DNA of 64,000 nucleotides from contig VYZI01000135.1 in assembly GCA_013397695.1 (NCBI GenBank), positions 1,440,150-1,504,149 on the forward strand, written 5' to 3'. This stretch comes from Centropus unirufus (Eukaryota > Chordata > Aves > Cuculiformes > Centropidae). Under the pieces are notes generated by a model that worked only from the letters and a program-made list of their open reading frames with translations, ran no database searches and was not told the DNA's origin. The first letter of the stretch is position 1. Each line of letters starts with the position of its first letter. A program made the translations under genes and the position numbers. This document shows, piece after piece, positions 47,801-62,500 of the stretch.

Positions 47801-50800
47801 AGAAACAGCCCAGAAACTGGCAGACCCAAAGCGAAGCCTAGTCAAATCACGTATGAACGAGCCTATGGCGTGTGTATGCTGCCCAGTAGAGCGTGCTAGA
47901 CAAGAAGTGAGCACTATTTCCTCCCGCTGTAGTTGTAGGTTACAGCAGGAGCACAGTAATCACAGACAAGTGGAACCACCACCCCTATAACTCTCACGTT
48001 AAAGCCACACTCACATTCTCTTTCTTCTCCTAACTCTTCATGTCTCAAATGGTCTCCTGTCTATGTGGGTTTAAAAAATTCAAGTCCACACAAAACTGAC
48101 ATATGTTTCTTTACAAGCAAGAGCGGTGGACCTATGGTAATAACGCCTGATGGAAAGCAGGAAATTTGAGGTTGAGTCTCCTGTGTTTTTGGGGAAGTGC
48201 CTCTCGGCTTTTGTTCCTCATACGTAGAGATTGTTTCCATTTTCTTTCGTGCATGTGTTGTGTGGTTGTGACCGTGTGGACTTGTTTACAGCACAAGCAG
48301 CTACAGACTGACTTCTGGGGAGTCCTGTAGCCGAGGGAGGAATCTAGGCAGTGTGAGAATTGTGGAAAGTAATAACCACGTACGCATGGCTCTATAGATG
48401 ATGGGTATTTTGAGATTCGCAATTTGATAGAATAAAAAGAAAAATCCAGAGAGGAAAAAGAATTTCATTTATGTTCCATTCGTTCAGCCTGCAAGGAATC
48501 TTCTCTGATTTTAAGTAATGAAGGGTTTGATGCTAGGGGTTGTCATATGGCAAAATTGCTTGTAAAAGCAGGGAACTGCACTTCAGCATGAGGATGGGGG
48601 AATCCATGTTTAGCACAATGTGACTGTAATTTAGCCATGTGTTTGTATGTAGAATTGAATCACCTGTCTACAGCTATGCAGCACTGAAATCCTGCAGAAA
48701 TACAGCGTCTGTATGGCCTCCCAAAGGAGATGCTAGCTATAAATGAAATATTCAACATGTCTTCCTGCTGAAGGGAATTTGTTGGTCTGACATTGTCTCA
48801 TTTGATTTTACAGTCAATATGGTGTATGCTAGATGAGGATGCCACATGGACATCTGATGTCTGTCAGTAGTTGGCTTGGGGACTGAGAATGATGAGTAAA
48901 GGTAATAGAAAGTGTAATTAGATTCCAACTAGTAACTGTGAAGGCATCTACCTTCTCTAGCTCGTTTTCCCTTGCAGTATTATGCAGTCTCCCTGGGTGG
49001 CAACCCATAAACAGATTTAAAAGGCACTGTATGTTTCAGATGACTTGTGGGTTCATGCTTCCACATTTTGTTGACTTTTTTCAAACTAAAGTATTCAGAG
49101 ATTTGGCTGTGATACAGGAAGCACGTACTGAGTAATGTCAGATGTGTGTAAAACAGAGTACATGTATACTGATAGCACTGTTGCCCCTCGTGTTGTGCTG
49201 TTGTCTTAAATAGCCAAAAGAATGTCCATCTGAACATGATGCTTTTTCTCCCTGTGATACGTAATTTACTTTCTGATAATTAAGAGACCTTTTTATTTTC
49301 CCATTCTATCTCCAACAATATAGTCTTAGTCCATTTCCTTTTAGTTGGAGTGACAATAAACTTTCTGGCTAAATATGTGGTTTGCCAAGGTTCTTGTTCT
49401 TGCAGGAGAAAACACTTTAAGGTCCTTCAAGACTCCTCCATCACTTGGACAGCTTATCAGTTCACATGCTGCTGCTGTTTATCAACTGCTTCTAAAGTTC
49501 TGCAGGTCACATTCTTGTAATAATTTTAGCTTCAGGTGCCTATGACCTGGAATATTGGCTATGCCAGTATCCGTAAACTAAACGTGTCTGGGAATTTTCC
49601 CCAGTACACTAAGACCAACTGGCACAGAATAACTCATGTCCAACTGTTAAACTGGTTTAACCTCCAAAAAAGGATGATCCCCTCCAACTGCCACAGGGAA
49701 CAGTCATAATGTGAGCTAACTCCTGTCTCATGCCCATCATTTTTTTGTGAAGGTGCTAGATGGTCCAGGTCAAAATAGTGTTAGGGAATTTTCTGATAGT
49801 TAAGTACAAGAAAATTGAGTTCTGGTGCCTGGGAATTTTTCTTGGTACTGTTTAATACTCACCAGTAGGCCTATACCTTTTGTTACTGTTAGCTTCATTA
49901 GGGTTTTTAGATTTCTTCTGTCCACTAGCAAGGTTGTATTGAATCTAAACTGAAAATTTATGTTTGCTTTCAGACATAAGTTTGGCCTTTGTTTTTTGTT
50001 TTGGTTTTGGTTTTTTTCAAGTAATAACTGTAGATTGGATACTCTTTTCAATAGTAATAGTATTGTGAAAGCCTTTCCTGGTGAAGTCAACAATATTTCT
50101 GGCTCTGGGGTTTGGTAGAGTATTTTTGATCATTTTTAAGGTCACTTTCAGAACTTCTGATTCAAATTGGTGAAGGTTAAATTAATATCAAGCTTTTTTC
50201 TTATCTTATGTTTACCCATGACTTATGCTTATTACTTTTAAAAGAAGAGATAACTTTCACTGTGGGTCAAACCAACTTATCAGATCTTAGTTTCTAACGC
50301 ATGAGATTTACTTCCACAAAAATCTTACACATTAATGTTTTTCACACCTTACAGAAATCCAGTGCTCTGCTTTACACATTTCACATTTTGTCCATGTCAG
50401 TGATTTAACATTTTCTCACATTTAGTCCTTACTTTAATAATTTAGTCCTTAGGTATATAATTTAGTCCATAGATATATAATTTAGTCCCTGCTTTTTTTA
50501 CTTCAGCATACAACTTTATATTTCCTTTACCTGTTCTGAAGTTCTTCAGTTCAGCTGTGATGAGACATGTACAGCTTCACTGTTTGTATTCTCCAGTCAA
50601 CATGAATTTCAGCAAGGCCTGTTACAGTGCTTTTAGGATAAATGTCAAAAATGGAGAAGCCTGGCAAGGAGCATTTAAACAAAGTAGTGCTTCTGTCTTA
50701 TTGTTTTTGATGAATTTAAGTGGCTTTAAAGTAGAGATAGGTCAAGCAAGTTAAAGGAATAAAAATCATATCTGGACACTGGATCTTTGCAGTGGTATCT

Positions 50801-53800
50801 AAATAAAAACTTTCTTTTTTCATGTAGTGATTAAAAGATGCACTGTTTCTGTGAAACTCTAAATCTGCTGTTGATACATTTCTTCGTGGACATTTTCAAA
50901 GTAGTGATTTAAAATCTCTTATTTTCAGAATGAAAAATTTTGGACGTCCATGTAGTAAATTTAAACATAAATTGTCTTCTTTTAATTAAAGGTCATACAT
51001 ACTTTGGAATATTTCTTGGATGTTGCAGAGTGAAAAAAACTTTCCAGCTTGTTGCCTCCTAGCACTTTTGGAATCAGGGTATTTTACAGATGTGCTTTTA
51101 TCTGATCATTCCAGTTTGGTTTCTTTAAGCTAAAGACCGTGCAACTTGGAAAAGCAAATCCTGTTTGTAAGAGAACTTTTTAGGTGTGTTATGCATTTTC
51201 CTCATGGTTTCTAGTATATTGGTCAATATAGGACACCCAGAAAGATGTCTGACCTGATAGCTTCTTTTCTCATCTTCTGGAATAAGTCTTTGGGATTAAG
51301 AGCTGCTATAAAATAAGAGTATAAGTTAAGAGTATTGTTAAAATACTTTAGTTTTTAGTCGGGTGAACAAAAGTCTTTTCTTTCTCAAATTCCAGTGGGA
51401 ACATGTTAACTTAAAGCTGCATTGTACTGGTTTTTGTCCTATGTCAGTATCAAAGCCTGAGAAAACAGCAAGATGAGTACTGGACAACATGGATTTCCTG
51501 TTGTGGAATTTCATCATAGGCAGAAATAAATTGGCTAATCAGTCTACAAGGCACTGGACCAAAATGAAACATTTTGCAAGTATTTGCCATATTGGAAACC
51601 AATACAGATTTCTGGAATGCATTAGTTGCTTAAAGGGTGCAAAAAACAAGGCAAAACAAGAGAGTATTTTCCTAATAAAACTACGGATATATTTTTTTTA
51701 ATTTCAAGTCTCTGTTGTTTTGTATTTATGCAAGTATTCATGTAGCTGCATTCTCTTTACTGCCACATGAATAAATATGAGCAATGTTACACTATAAACC
51801 AGCCACTGATATTTTCCCCAACAGAATAACTGCATACAGAACACTTTGTGCTCCCTATATATTCTGTAGAATTAAAGCTTAAAATTACTTTCTAAATATT
51901 AATTCCCATGAAATGGAAATCAAAGGCCTAAAATGAGAATTAGGACAGATAGGAATTATGTCATTTTGTCATTTCTTCTGCATTTGTAATTGTTTCAGAA
52001 CTTAAAAGTTGACTTGTTTCCAGGATGAGATAGTAAGTTAAACGTATCAATTTAAAGATTTGGAAGCAAAATTTCAAGGTTTGCTTTCAAACTGGTTTCA
52101 CAGTCCAGTGAGTTGAAGAAGAATATTTACAAAGCATGTTGCTTAACACAATGAGTAAAGAGAAATCCACTGAAGCAATGCCAGGTTGACGTTTCTATGA
52201 ACTGTATTCCTATTAATTTATCCAGATCGAGTTGCCTCCTGTCAGTTCAAAGAAATAAGAATAATGGGGAGCTGTATGATAACAAATATGTCATCTTACC
52301 TTTGCAATTAAGCTCATTCAGTAATCAACAAAAATGAGTAGCTGAAGGTCACTGTCTAGCAGTCCATCTAGTTAACAAAATAATATTATAATTGGGGTGT
52401 AAAATAGGACTAAACATTGCTTTTCTAAATTGCTGTATTCTGTCTGACTCATATTCTACAATAGGTTAAATCTCACGTGGAATGAAAACTTCAGCTTAGT
52501 TTAGGATAAATCCTCGATTCTATTCATATGTGTTGCATGAACAGCTGTAGCAGAGAAAGATTTAGAAGTACACCTCAAAGGCAGTTCTTATGCTGAAAGA
52601 GGTCAGTTTGAAACACCGGAGTATCAGGGAAATAGGCTAAAGGACCTCTTAGGTTTCTTCCATCCTTGTTTTCCCACTCTCTATTAGTGCTTAATAAATT
52701 CTCCATGACTTAAATTATTTTTTAGCAAATAATTTTTCATTTTTTTGTCAAAAAAACTCTTTCCCTATTTCTCACAGGATACTGTTATAGTGTTTTTAAA
52801 TTTTTCTCTAATAACTGTGGTTTGATGGTTTTTTTCTGAAGAATCCTATCTATTTCCTTTGTCAGGTTTTTCTTCTGTTTCTGGCTGTGTAAATCCTGTG
52901 ACTTTGCTGACTACCTGCAGAGTAGCTAGTCGGAAAATAGAAAAAGACAGAAGTCAGAAGACATGCCCATGCAGTTATTTCTAAGAACTTATGTTCATAC
53001 AACAGAAATTACTTTGGGGGAAAAAAATATCCCACATACACTGTTAAAAATGAACTGACTGACTCCAAGGAAAAATGCTAACTTCTTTGCCCAGCTGCTG
53101 GAGTTTTGTTGTTGTACGGATGCATATTTACTGTTGATGATGTAGGACCAGGAGATTTGTCAAGGAAACTGGGGAAATAGAATCAAACTCTAATTGCTAA
53201 GATGAATGTATTTTTCTTTCCTTCTTTTTAACCACTCATATGAGTCATGTTTCAAAAGAGTTACAGCAAGGTTTGTCTATTTCACCATGTTCTGTCCTTG
53301 AGTTCTTTCTATGGTCAGTAAACTCCTTGGGCAGGATTTTCATCTGTGCTTCTTTAGACTTTAAAGATGCATGAAACAAAAACCCAAACAAAAAAAAAGC
53401 ATGAAGGTGCTCCAGAAATTTTGGTTCCAGCTCTGAAGGGGAGAAGGGTAAGCAGGAGGTGTTTCCCCTAACATAAGCACTACTGAGGGCTGTTTCATGG
53501 CTTATTTTCCAGGTAAGCCCTTGCAAGCCCTTGTGCCTGTGGAGAAGCAGGTCATACCAGAACCCCTCCCATTGCTTTTTGCCTTCTGGGTTACACTTGT
53601 TATGTCTATTTGTAGGTAATTTAACTCCCTGCCTGTGGGAACTGAAATAGCAGCAGCTGTTCTGACTTTTCAACATGAACAGTGTGATCAAAAGTTATAT
53701 TTGTCATCCCTGAACTAGTCTGGGGCATGCCAGGATTACAGTTTAGATATTAATCCCATACATATAGTTATGAATACTGGGGGATATGTGAGGAAGTATT

Positions 53801-56224
53801 ACATCTGGAGGTTTCTATATTTGGGTGCAAGGCAAAATAGGCTGGTCTTGGAGAATATGTGTAGACATTAGAGCAATATAAGTAAGTGTGGGATGCTGCA
53901 ATAACAAGGGCTTGCTATGACAAGGACCTTGTTTCATCCCTACAAAAGGACAGTGTCCCCTCAGAATGACTGCGTTACTTCAGACACAAAGATGCTAGCG
54001 AAGGGAAAATACTGTAGACATCATCAATACAAAGCGAACCACTGGCAGGGACATATGCACTTCTGTGCCTTTCTTTTTTGGCTTCTCTTCTGAATTGCAT
54101 TCTGGAAAGGTTTGCCTTTCTCTTTATTAACAGCAGGATAAGACCAGCCTCCTGGACTAGGCACCTATCTGACTCGCCTGAAGTTGACCAGTAGTGTAGC
54201 TTCCTCTCACTTGTGTTGCCATTGCCTATCAACCTGACAAAAAAGATTGTAGTGCCCTTGGTGCCACTGGGACTTCGCAGCAGCTTAACGACTGCACAGT
54301 AATTATCCTGCTACAAGAATGAAACTCAACCACCTTCCGCGCTGAAGGCAGAGTCTTAAAGTCTAGTGCAAAACAATTCCAGAAAGGGAAGACAGAAAGT
54401 ACTGATCACCATCTGGACAACATGTCTTGGTTATCACCTCTCAGACAGGCACAGATAGGCAGTTGCTCGTGGTGTTCACCAACTCTTTGCATAGCTTACC
54501 ATAGAAGAATTAGTGTTTAAACTGGCTTTTCTCCACAAAAGGAAAAGTAAGGGATTTGCCCAAAACCCCCAGAGAGACCTGCAGATCTCTTCTGTACTGG
54601 TGCGAAGAGCACTTCAGGAGCACCCTGAAGCTGTGCAGCACGAGGTAACAGCATCAGTGCCATCGTATCATTGGAGCTGCTGCCCTTAGTGACTATAATC
54701 AGAAGTAAAATAGGTCACTGTAAATCACAGAGACACTGTAACGTTATTGCTTGAGTTGTGGGCTGTGCTTTTATTCGCTGATTACATTCAGCTTACAGAA
54801 ATTCCCCTCGCAGCTGTCACTAGATAGGATCCTTTGCATCTTGATACATACTGCTGTCTAAGTTACTCTCTCTAGAAGACTGCTGTGTCTGTCTCTTAGC
54901 TGAGTGGTTTGACAATGAAAATGAAGAAAGCCAAAAAACCCATTAGCACAACAAAGGATAACATTCAGTAAATGCTGTTACGCAACTGACATCATGTATG
55001 CATATTATAATTCTGATAAATTGTTCTTTATGTCAAATACGATAACAGAAACAATCACAGCAACAAGAGAAGCTAGACTTGCAGTAAATCTTGAAGAATG
55101 GCTGGGAAATTATGTTTTCACAAAATCAATAATTTCCCCGTATTTTCTTAATGCTCATGGGAGCTTTGCACATCATCTGTGTTACATTCTAAATACCAGA
55201 GTTGCTATGGTGGTAAAGGTTAGTGAGATGCTGGTGCAGCAGTAAACCACTACTCTTTGATGTACCTCTATGGTGTTACACTCTGAACTGTTGTGAGTGT
55301 TCTGCACAGTGAATTCATGTGTGGGATGTAGTACATTCAGTGGTTTTGCTTTTGAATTATTTGTATGTAAGTACATTATCCCATCTTTTAGGCAAAAAAA
55401 CTACATATGAGTAAATCAGAAGAGCTGGTTTCTCCAACTTCTTGCAGGTATGTACATGCGTGTACAATGACAGGCCAGTTTTAGTGTGTAGGCTGCTTGG
55501 CCTACATAAAGCAAAGACTTCAGCAGTTTTTTTATGGTTTGCCTGCAGTTTGGGAACTCTGTGTTCCCTTTAAATTGCTCTTCTTTCAGTGAAGATGAAT
55601 AAAAATCCTGTATCTGAGTATTCCTTTAACTGGGCATCATCTTTTCTTCTATAGCACAGAAGCAACTTCAAGTGTACATAGACCATAGTTGCAGGGTGTA
55701 ATCATTTTGTGACCAAGAAAGCTTCTGGTTTTACAGTTTATGGCCATCTGGCACAGCTATGTTTGATTCTCAAGAATTCACATTCTACAAGTATTGCCGT
55801 CCCTCTCTGCTTTCCAAACTGTTAAGTCTCAAATGGAGGTTGTACTCAAAATGAGGGATGAAAAATTATTAAAGCAGAAAGTGTAAAGTGCTGTGGAATT
55901 ATCTCCTCAAATGAAAAAAAAAAACCCAAACCAAAACAAAAACCATCATCTTCAGCATTTTTAAAAAGCTTTAACTCTCAGCAAAGCTCATCCAAGAAGT
56001 ATGTTGTCCCCTGGCTCTGCTGGGCGTGCTACAACAATAGTGTGATAGAGACAGGTAGTTAAAGAATTGGCTTCTGACTTCAAACCCATGGTTGAACCTG
56101 CCCAGAGTCACAGAAACAGCTAAAAGCCAAATCCACAATCAAACAAAATTGCTTCTTGGTGTTCAGGTGGCTGACTGAGACAGAAATAGAAACAATAGTC
56201 CTGTACTTATCCAAGTGATTAATT
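44843..56224. other. Intergenic AT-rich DNA, no gene recognised
   Basis: About 11.4 kb. The longest frames (44872-45405 on +, opening with GTG; 53245-53691 on -) show no known domain or exon-like boundaries. The part at 47.3-48.0 kb is somewhat more GC-rich but equally unrevealing. A 20-bp tandem repeat at 50.4 kb is listed separately. No LINE text was recognised, which makes this the largest repeat-poor block in the window. Confidence 0.5.
50421..50490. repeat. 20-bp tandem repeat, 3.5 copies
   Basis: Units start at 50421, 50441, 50461 and 50481, exactly 20 bases apart, each opening with TTTAGTCC. The second unit is TTTAGTCCTTAGGTATATAA. The third differs from it at two positions, and the fourth breaks off after ten bases. 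Confidence 0.92.
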
Positions 56225-56262
56225 TGATGATCTGAGAGGTCTTTTCCAACTCTTATTTCAAT
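56225..56262 (+). mobile_element. Possible CR1 3' tip relic
   Basis: 'tttgatgatctgagaggtct' followed by 'tttccaactctta' resembles the last 35 bases of CR1 before the octamers. It is too short to be sure. Confidence 0.35.
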
Positions 56263-59200
56263 AAGGCTAAACCAGCTTTGTTTGCTTCTTTGTTCCTCTA
56301 AAGGTAAAAATGTTTCCTATCGGCTAATTTGAAGAAAAAAACTGCCATAGAGAGTTAGTTAACAGATAGTAACAATGGTCAACAGTAAAAGAGAGTCATT
56401 GACCAGGCTGCCCAAATTAATGTTTTGTGGCTTAGGAAATTAAAGCGATGTGAACTACTGTAAGGACTGAAATAACAAAGAGTAACTGTCAGCATGCATC
56501 AGCCTCATGCCAGAGTGACAATAAAATGATTTTTAAAACTGGTACCAGAAACAAAGGCCTCAAACTACACGTAAGGTAAGAAATACAGCACAGAAGAAAA
56601 TCAAATAAGTGCTAGACAGCAGGTCAGATTACAATTATTCAGTTAGATGCAGAGAAGTGGAGAATAATGCCAGTATTAAAAAGTTTGCTAATTGCACACC
56701 CAAAGTTCATAATAAGATTGTTTTTGTCCCTTGGTAAGCTTAATTGGAAACATTAATGATTCGCCATACAACTAAGGTAGGCTTTCCTCCTTGCCCCCTG
56801 CCAAGTTGAACTTCAGCTATGGGGGAAATTGTGACGTGAACTCAAATATAGTTTATGCATATTATCTTCCAGAATTACATATCTCTAAAGTAAAGGCTAA
56901 ATCATAACAAAGCTGACCTGTCACCTTGCAAAAGCAACAAATATGAATGTTTATTCCAGACCAGCAGTAACTGGATGTGAAAAGATAGCTTCACTTCTCA
57001 GCTCAAATTCTGAATTGTCAGGTGAATTTTTTCTGTCTTACTACTCAAGATGGAAATCCAAACACCTGGATCTTTTTCATTCAGCTGAACTTTGACAGTA
57101 TTTTGGAGTTCCTGCTGTAAGGATATGTTGGTGTAGATGAAACAAAACATTCTCATTTTGCTGCTAGGCATACTAGGAGGGCTTGGATAGTGGGAGTTGA
57201 AGCAGCTGATTGTGGGCTGGCAAAAGCCATGGAATTGAGGGTGATTCCCTGACAGATATTTTAAAATTTCTAGCAAAATGGAAACGGAATCTCCCCTCAA
57301 ACTATTTTTTCAATTTTTGATCATGCCTTTAGGGAATTATTTTCCAAGTCCTTAGCGGCTGTCAAGACAAAGGTCAAGGCTGTAGGCATTTTTATTTGGA
57401 TGGGTTAATGCCCTCAAAAGCTTCCATACTAATTTAGAGTTGTTTTTTTTTTTTTAAGTTTGTTGTAATAGTTTTCCATGTGAATGCAGTTCACCCCATT
57501 ACCCACAGACAGTTACAGTATGATTAGCATGGAACCATGAAGGATATTCTACTGACCCAGACCCTGAACTACTATTCTTCAGAATACTTTGGGAAGTTCA
57601 CGGAGATGCGAATTTAGAAATTATCTTGCTTGGTAATAGTGCCCTGCTACAGTTCAGACAGTGAGTGCTGAAGGCAGCTATAAAGTCTGGATCAGCATCT
57701 ACTGATGCACATGATTAGCTGTTCTTGCTTTGGAGATTTGTCAGAAAAATTACTCCCTGATGGTGGGGTGGGAACTTTACGTTGTCTTTTCAGGGATGTA
57801 TTTTCTTAGAAAAGGCCCCCTGAAAGTCTGTTACCTTCAGCCAACACGTTTTTTTCACTCAGCTGCAAACTTCCCACTACGCTTGGTTCCTTTTGATAGC
57901 TCAGATAATACTCTTCCTCAGATTTAACTAGTTTATAGTCACCTATGAATTGATCTTTTCCAGGCAACTCATTGAAAGGCATTGTTCTATGTGGCAAAGG
58001 ACAAGGAGAAGTTTGCAAACGTTGGTGCTTGCATCCATGATACCTCTCTATTTCTTCCAATGCCTTTGATTAGATACTGGATGGGAATGGTCTGGGACTG
58101 CTTGTTAAGTTATGACTTCCAGGCACAGGTGCCCAAGACCCCTTCATGCACAACTTCAACTCTTTCCATTCCTACACTGAATGCAGTTTAAAGGATTTTC
58201 TGAGTCGCCTTCCCCCGTCTCCTGAGGAGTAATACACTGCAGTCAGCAATGCTAAATGCTCTCAGACAACACCAGAATTGAGGATGGGAATTCTAGCATG
58301 TCTTGGCCTGAAGCCAAGCTGTGCTCAGTTCAGAATTCGGACTCCAACTCAGCATATTTGTGACTGGATTTGTTGACTGGATCTGTTTGGGATCTGAGGA
58401 CAGGATTAGTGCATGTGTCTCAATGTGTCTTTTTTCTCTTGTTTTGGTTGTATGATGGTTGTATGGTTTGTATTTGTATGGATGTATTTGGTTGTATGTT
58501 TTAGAGAGGATGAGGGAATTCTGCTGCATATCCAAGGCCAGCTGATAAAAAGCAAGGTGTGTTCAGCTGGCTCGGGGTTAGCCCCTCTATAAGAACTGTG
58601 TCTTGAAGGAAGTTTGTTGAATCATCTCAATACAGAGCCAGGGACTGGGTTAACAGATGAACTGTGGGGCTAAAAGTACAGCTTGTTGCTATGACTCCTC
58701 TGCTCAGTGTGCACCATCCCAGTGTTTAAGAGCCTAACACCTTGTGAAATACAGGACCAGAAGTATCGGGGGAACAGAGCTATTCTTTGGCTTGTAAAAG
58801 GGTTTCACATCAATACACAAATGATACAACACATGCTAAAAAGTGTAAAGGCCCAACCTGTTTACAGCTTGTAAGGTTTATTTGCAGACCTATGGAGGAG
58901 ATCCCATAGCTCAAACTTCTCACAAGCAAGGAGATATTTACATACAGATGCACATGCTTCGGTAACATGATGTATTTCCAAACAGGAATGCTCATCAGAA
59001 AATGTACATGTGAATGCTTAAGGCAAGTTTCTGAACAATATTAATTCTCAAGATGAAAGAAGGAAATGACACACTGCGTGTGCTCCAACAGCAAGGCACT
59101 GCAGAGAGTGAGGGTCTCCACTCAGAGACAATGTGAAAGCCGTTCTGCTGAATGCAGTGAATTTTCTCCAGAACAGCTGAGAACAGAAATGCACCCATGA

Positions 59201-59472
59201 AATGCTTTCAAATAAGGGGCAACACTGAACATTTTGTTAATTAAATAGTAATATACCAAAGCAGAACACAGAGAAGAGATAAACTACACATAAAGTTGCA
59301 GAGTTTTTTTCAGGCAGTACAAAATAAGTCCTGAAAGGAAGAAGGAAGAACAAGGAAGCACTGAATAGTTTTTCTGGAATAGTCCTCACCACCAGCAAGG
59401 TTTTTTGAGAACAAGCTTAACAGACAGCTGGTAGGCTGGTTGTAATCTGAAAACTGCATCCATGTAACAGTT
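56263..59472. other. Intergenic, no gene recognised
   Basis: AT-rich DNA with a GGTTGTAT-type tandem stretch near 58.45 kb. Frames are short and unremarkable. No exon or RNA gene is recognised. Confidence 0.5.
58445..58499. repeat. Imperfect TTGTATGG-type tandem repeat
   Basis: About six degenerate copies of an 8-10 bp motif around TTGTATG, giving a G/T-rich strand. Confidence 0.75.
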
Positions 59473-59538
59473 CCTGCTTTGGGCAGGGCATGAGACTAGT
59501 CTAGATGACCTCTTGAAAATGTTCCCAGTCCTATTTTT
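59473..59538 (+). mobile_element. Probable old CR1 3' relic
   Basis: 'ctttgggcagggcatgagac', then 'tagtctagatgacctcttga', then 'cccagtcctattttt', match the order of the last 65 bases of older CR1 subfamilies (gggcagggg-ttggactagatgacctc). Octamers are absent. Confidence 0.5.
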
Positions 59539-62500
59539 CGCACCTGTAAGAGTTCTCTTTTTACCACCCACCTTGTTATCAGCTCTATAATCAAGTCATG
59601 ACTCAGATTTATTAGTGTAGCTAATGTCTGTGAGCAAAACTGGCTGCTTGTGTAACAGCCCAGTAAGATATTTTTCTTTAGTACAGATTCCTTACCTAAA
59701 TAGATCCAAATACACTGCGACAGAGAGGATATGCCCACTTACCTGCTCTGGCCTTACCCTGTGAGCAGTACAGGACTGTGGAGCAGATCAGAGGTGAGTT
59801 CCAGGTTCCCATTGTTCCTCTGTCCCATAAAAATTCCTATTATGCTGTTGTCATTGTATCAAGTTATTCTGTGCCACAACACATTATAAATAGAGGAAAC
59901 CTTATTTTTTTTTGGATATGGATGAAATCTAATGGCCCAAGGTAGGAGAGAGCCCTCCTGTGTTGCAAAGCAGTGGAAACTGCTCATCGCAGATGACAGC
60001 TCCTGTTGCAAAATGGGTACTGAGACACATGGGGAAAATCTGCAGCATCCAAATGTTAACCTGTGGCAGGAAGCAATACTTAGCTAATAACTTACATTTG
60101 GTTCTATTACAAGATTAGAAGATTTAGGTATCCCTGCTGCTGCAAAAGAAACCAGAAGGTTAGACAAGAAGGTTAAACTACCTGACCAGGTCCTATTAGC
60201 CTGGACCCAGAAGAACAGCCCTTAGAAGAGGTTTTGGTTTTGACCAGTTTGTAAGTTTAGATCTGCTTGAAGTAAAACATTAGCAGATAAAATGGCTGAG
60301 GTAAATTCTTTTGCAGAGTGAATTGTTAGCTCTTGCAGAGAAGAGGTGCAGCTAGTACCCTTGCAAACAGATTTGATCTTTTTTTCCCTGAAAGTCTAAT
60401 TACCTTCATTTCTCATCAGCTGCTTGAGCAGATGAGTGATGGTTGCAGCATGAGCAGAGCAGGAGGAGGTCATTCTGCAAACCTATGTAAGTTACCACCA
60501 CTACAAAACATGGGACTATTTACATAATTATTTGCAAGATTAAGTCTTTGGTGTCAGAGAAGAGACCAAAATCCAGCAGTTTGTCAAAGAGTGGGGGAGG
60601 GCTAGATGCAATGATTGCCTTTGATAACCATGTTCTTAGTGGCAGATCTTAATCTCATTTCTGATCCTAAGCGGAAATAGGTTAGAAGATTAAATGAAGA
60701 AACAGAACTACTTTTAGTGAGAGAACTTTGTGGAGAGCTTGTTAGTGCCTGGCTGCAACTAGAAAGACCTAAATATGTGCCCAGACAATACTGAGTGGCT
60801 CTTCTCTGGAGGCAGAATAGTTTCCCATTTCTGAGTTATCTTACAGCATGACATTATATATGGATGGTTAACAGTTATATCTTGCCTCAGCTGGAGCAGG
60901 GACATTTCAGGTTCCTTGTGGTGATTCTAAATTACTTTTTAGTGAATGTTTTTCTTCATTTGTAACAGCTGGCTAGGGAGTTTCAGTGATTTATTTTCAA
61001 TCACACCTTCTGAGTTTGGGGTTTTATGGAAATTGTAAATGCTTTCTTCTCGGGGGTCCTAAGCTGTTTCAGATATTTAGATTTTTTTTTTTTATTTTAC
61101 ATGTTTAAAGTGATATATGCAGAAGCTCCAGAGTACAGATCGGTGCTGTTTTGAATTCACTGTCGTGTTGGCCAGCTGACAATGTATTTTTTCCCTTCTT
61201 CAAACCCTGCAAACACTGCAAATGGGCATCTGTCAGCAAGGGAAAGTTAGGAGTGTTATGCAAACTCAACATAGGCTAATTCTAAAGAAGTGAAGGAGAG
61301 AAGAGGCTTCTACCTCCTCATTTATGTGACTTGATAGGTTTTTGGTGTTTCAACCTTGAGTCTGGAATAGAAGCTAAGGGGTTGTTACTCCAAGAAGATG
61401 AGATCCTACCACTAATCAATAATAATAATAATAATAATAATAATTAAAAACTGTTATCTGTGCTTACTAACTGGATTTAAGGGTACGTTCTTGGGAATGT
61501 CGCTGTGGAAAAGGATGGAGAGTTTATTGTGTACCCACATATTGCTCTGATACGGAGCTAAGAGCTGGCTGGATATGCACGCAGATATTGAAAAATATTC
61601 GGGTTTCTGTAGCAAAATAGAACAAAAAGCAGCTTTCCCTCTTTTTCTGATGTTGTGCTGCATGCATACTGCTAAGACTGGATAATCTGATGCAGGATAC
61701 CTAATTAGTATAGCAATGAGGTGCAAGATAACTGATTTTCTACACAGTTTGGAATTGTGTGGGACAGAGGAGGAAAGCACAAGACTGAAATGGGTCATTT
61801 TTCTTTAAGTAAAGTGTCCATGTTGTTGATGTCATCAAGTTACATGTTGGTTTCCCAACTGTTATAGGGCATTGGATCTGAAGTAAAAGAAGAAAACTGA
61901 ATCATTGCATCGTATTCATGGATGTATGTTGATCATTCTCATTCAGCATCATAGCATATTAAAAACTAGATGTTTGTATTGCGACATCTATTTTTCTAGT
62001 GATAGAAATGTTCAAGTTTTACAACCGAGTCATAATTTCAATACAGACTTTGTGAGCAGTACCTCAAATTGGCACACGATGGCAGGATGATGACATTTTA
62101 AAGTAGACATCTTTAAGTGTGTTGTGTGTGGTAGTCATAGCAACTGTTCTGAAATGTAGTCTTTATGTTTTGCACAGGGAAATATTTTTCAATTAGCATT
62201 TTGAGGTGCATGATATGGCACTGGGGTTTTTTTTGTTTTGTTTTTTAAAAAAGTAAACACAAATTCAGCCACATCACACAGGAATGATTTTCCAATGTTT
62301 TACATGAAAAACCTTACAATTAAGAATGTGGTATATGGAGTTCTTACCACAAGTCTTTAAAAGAATTCAGTGCAAATCACTGAATACTTGGTGCTTTTTA
62401 TTGCTGTGAATTTTTTCTCCCCTTTCCCTATTTTTTTCCAAGTCCTTCTTTTCAGGGAGTCTTATTATTTTACATACATCCTTTGCTTCTTCCCAGGAAA

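Noticed and set aside
52600..52670. Text resembling a CR1 3' end ('aaaggacctcttaggtttct')
   Set aside because: Only a short partial similarity, with no upstream element text and no octamers.
53245..53691. 148-codon minus-strand frame
   Set aside because: No domain or family resemblance and no exon-like borders. Worth a database search but not a gene call.
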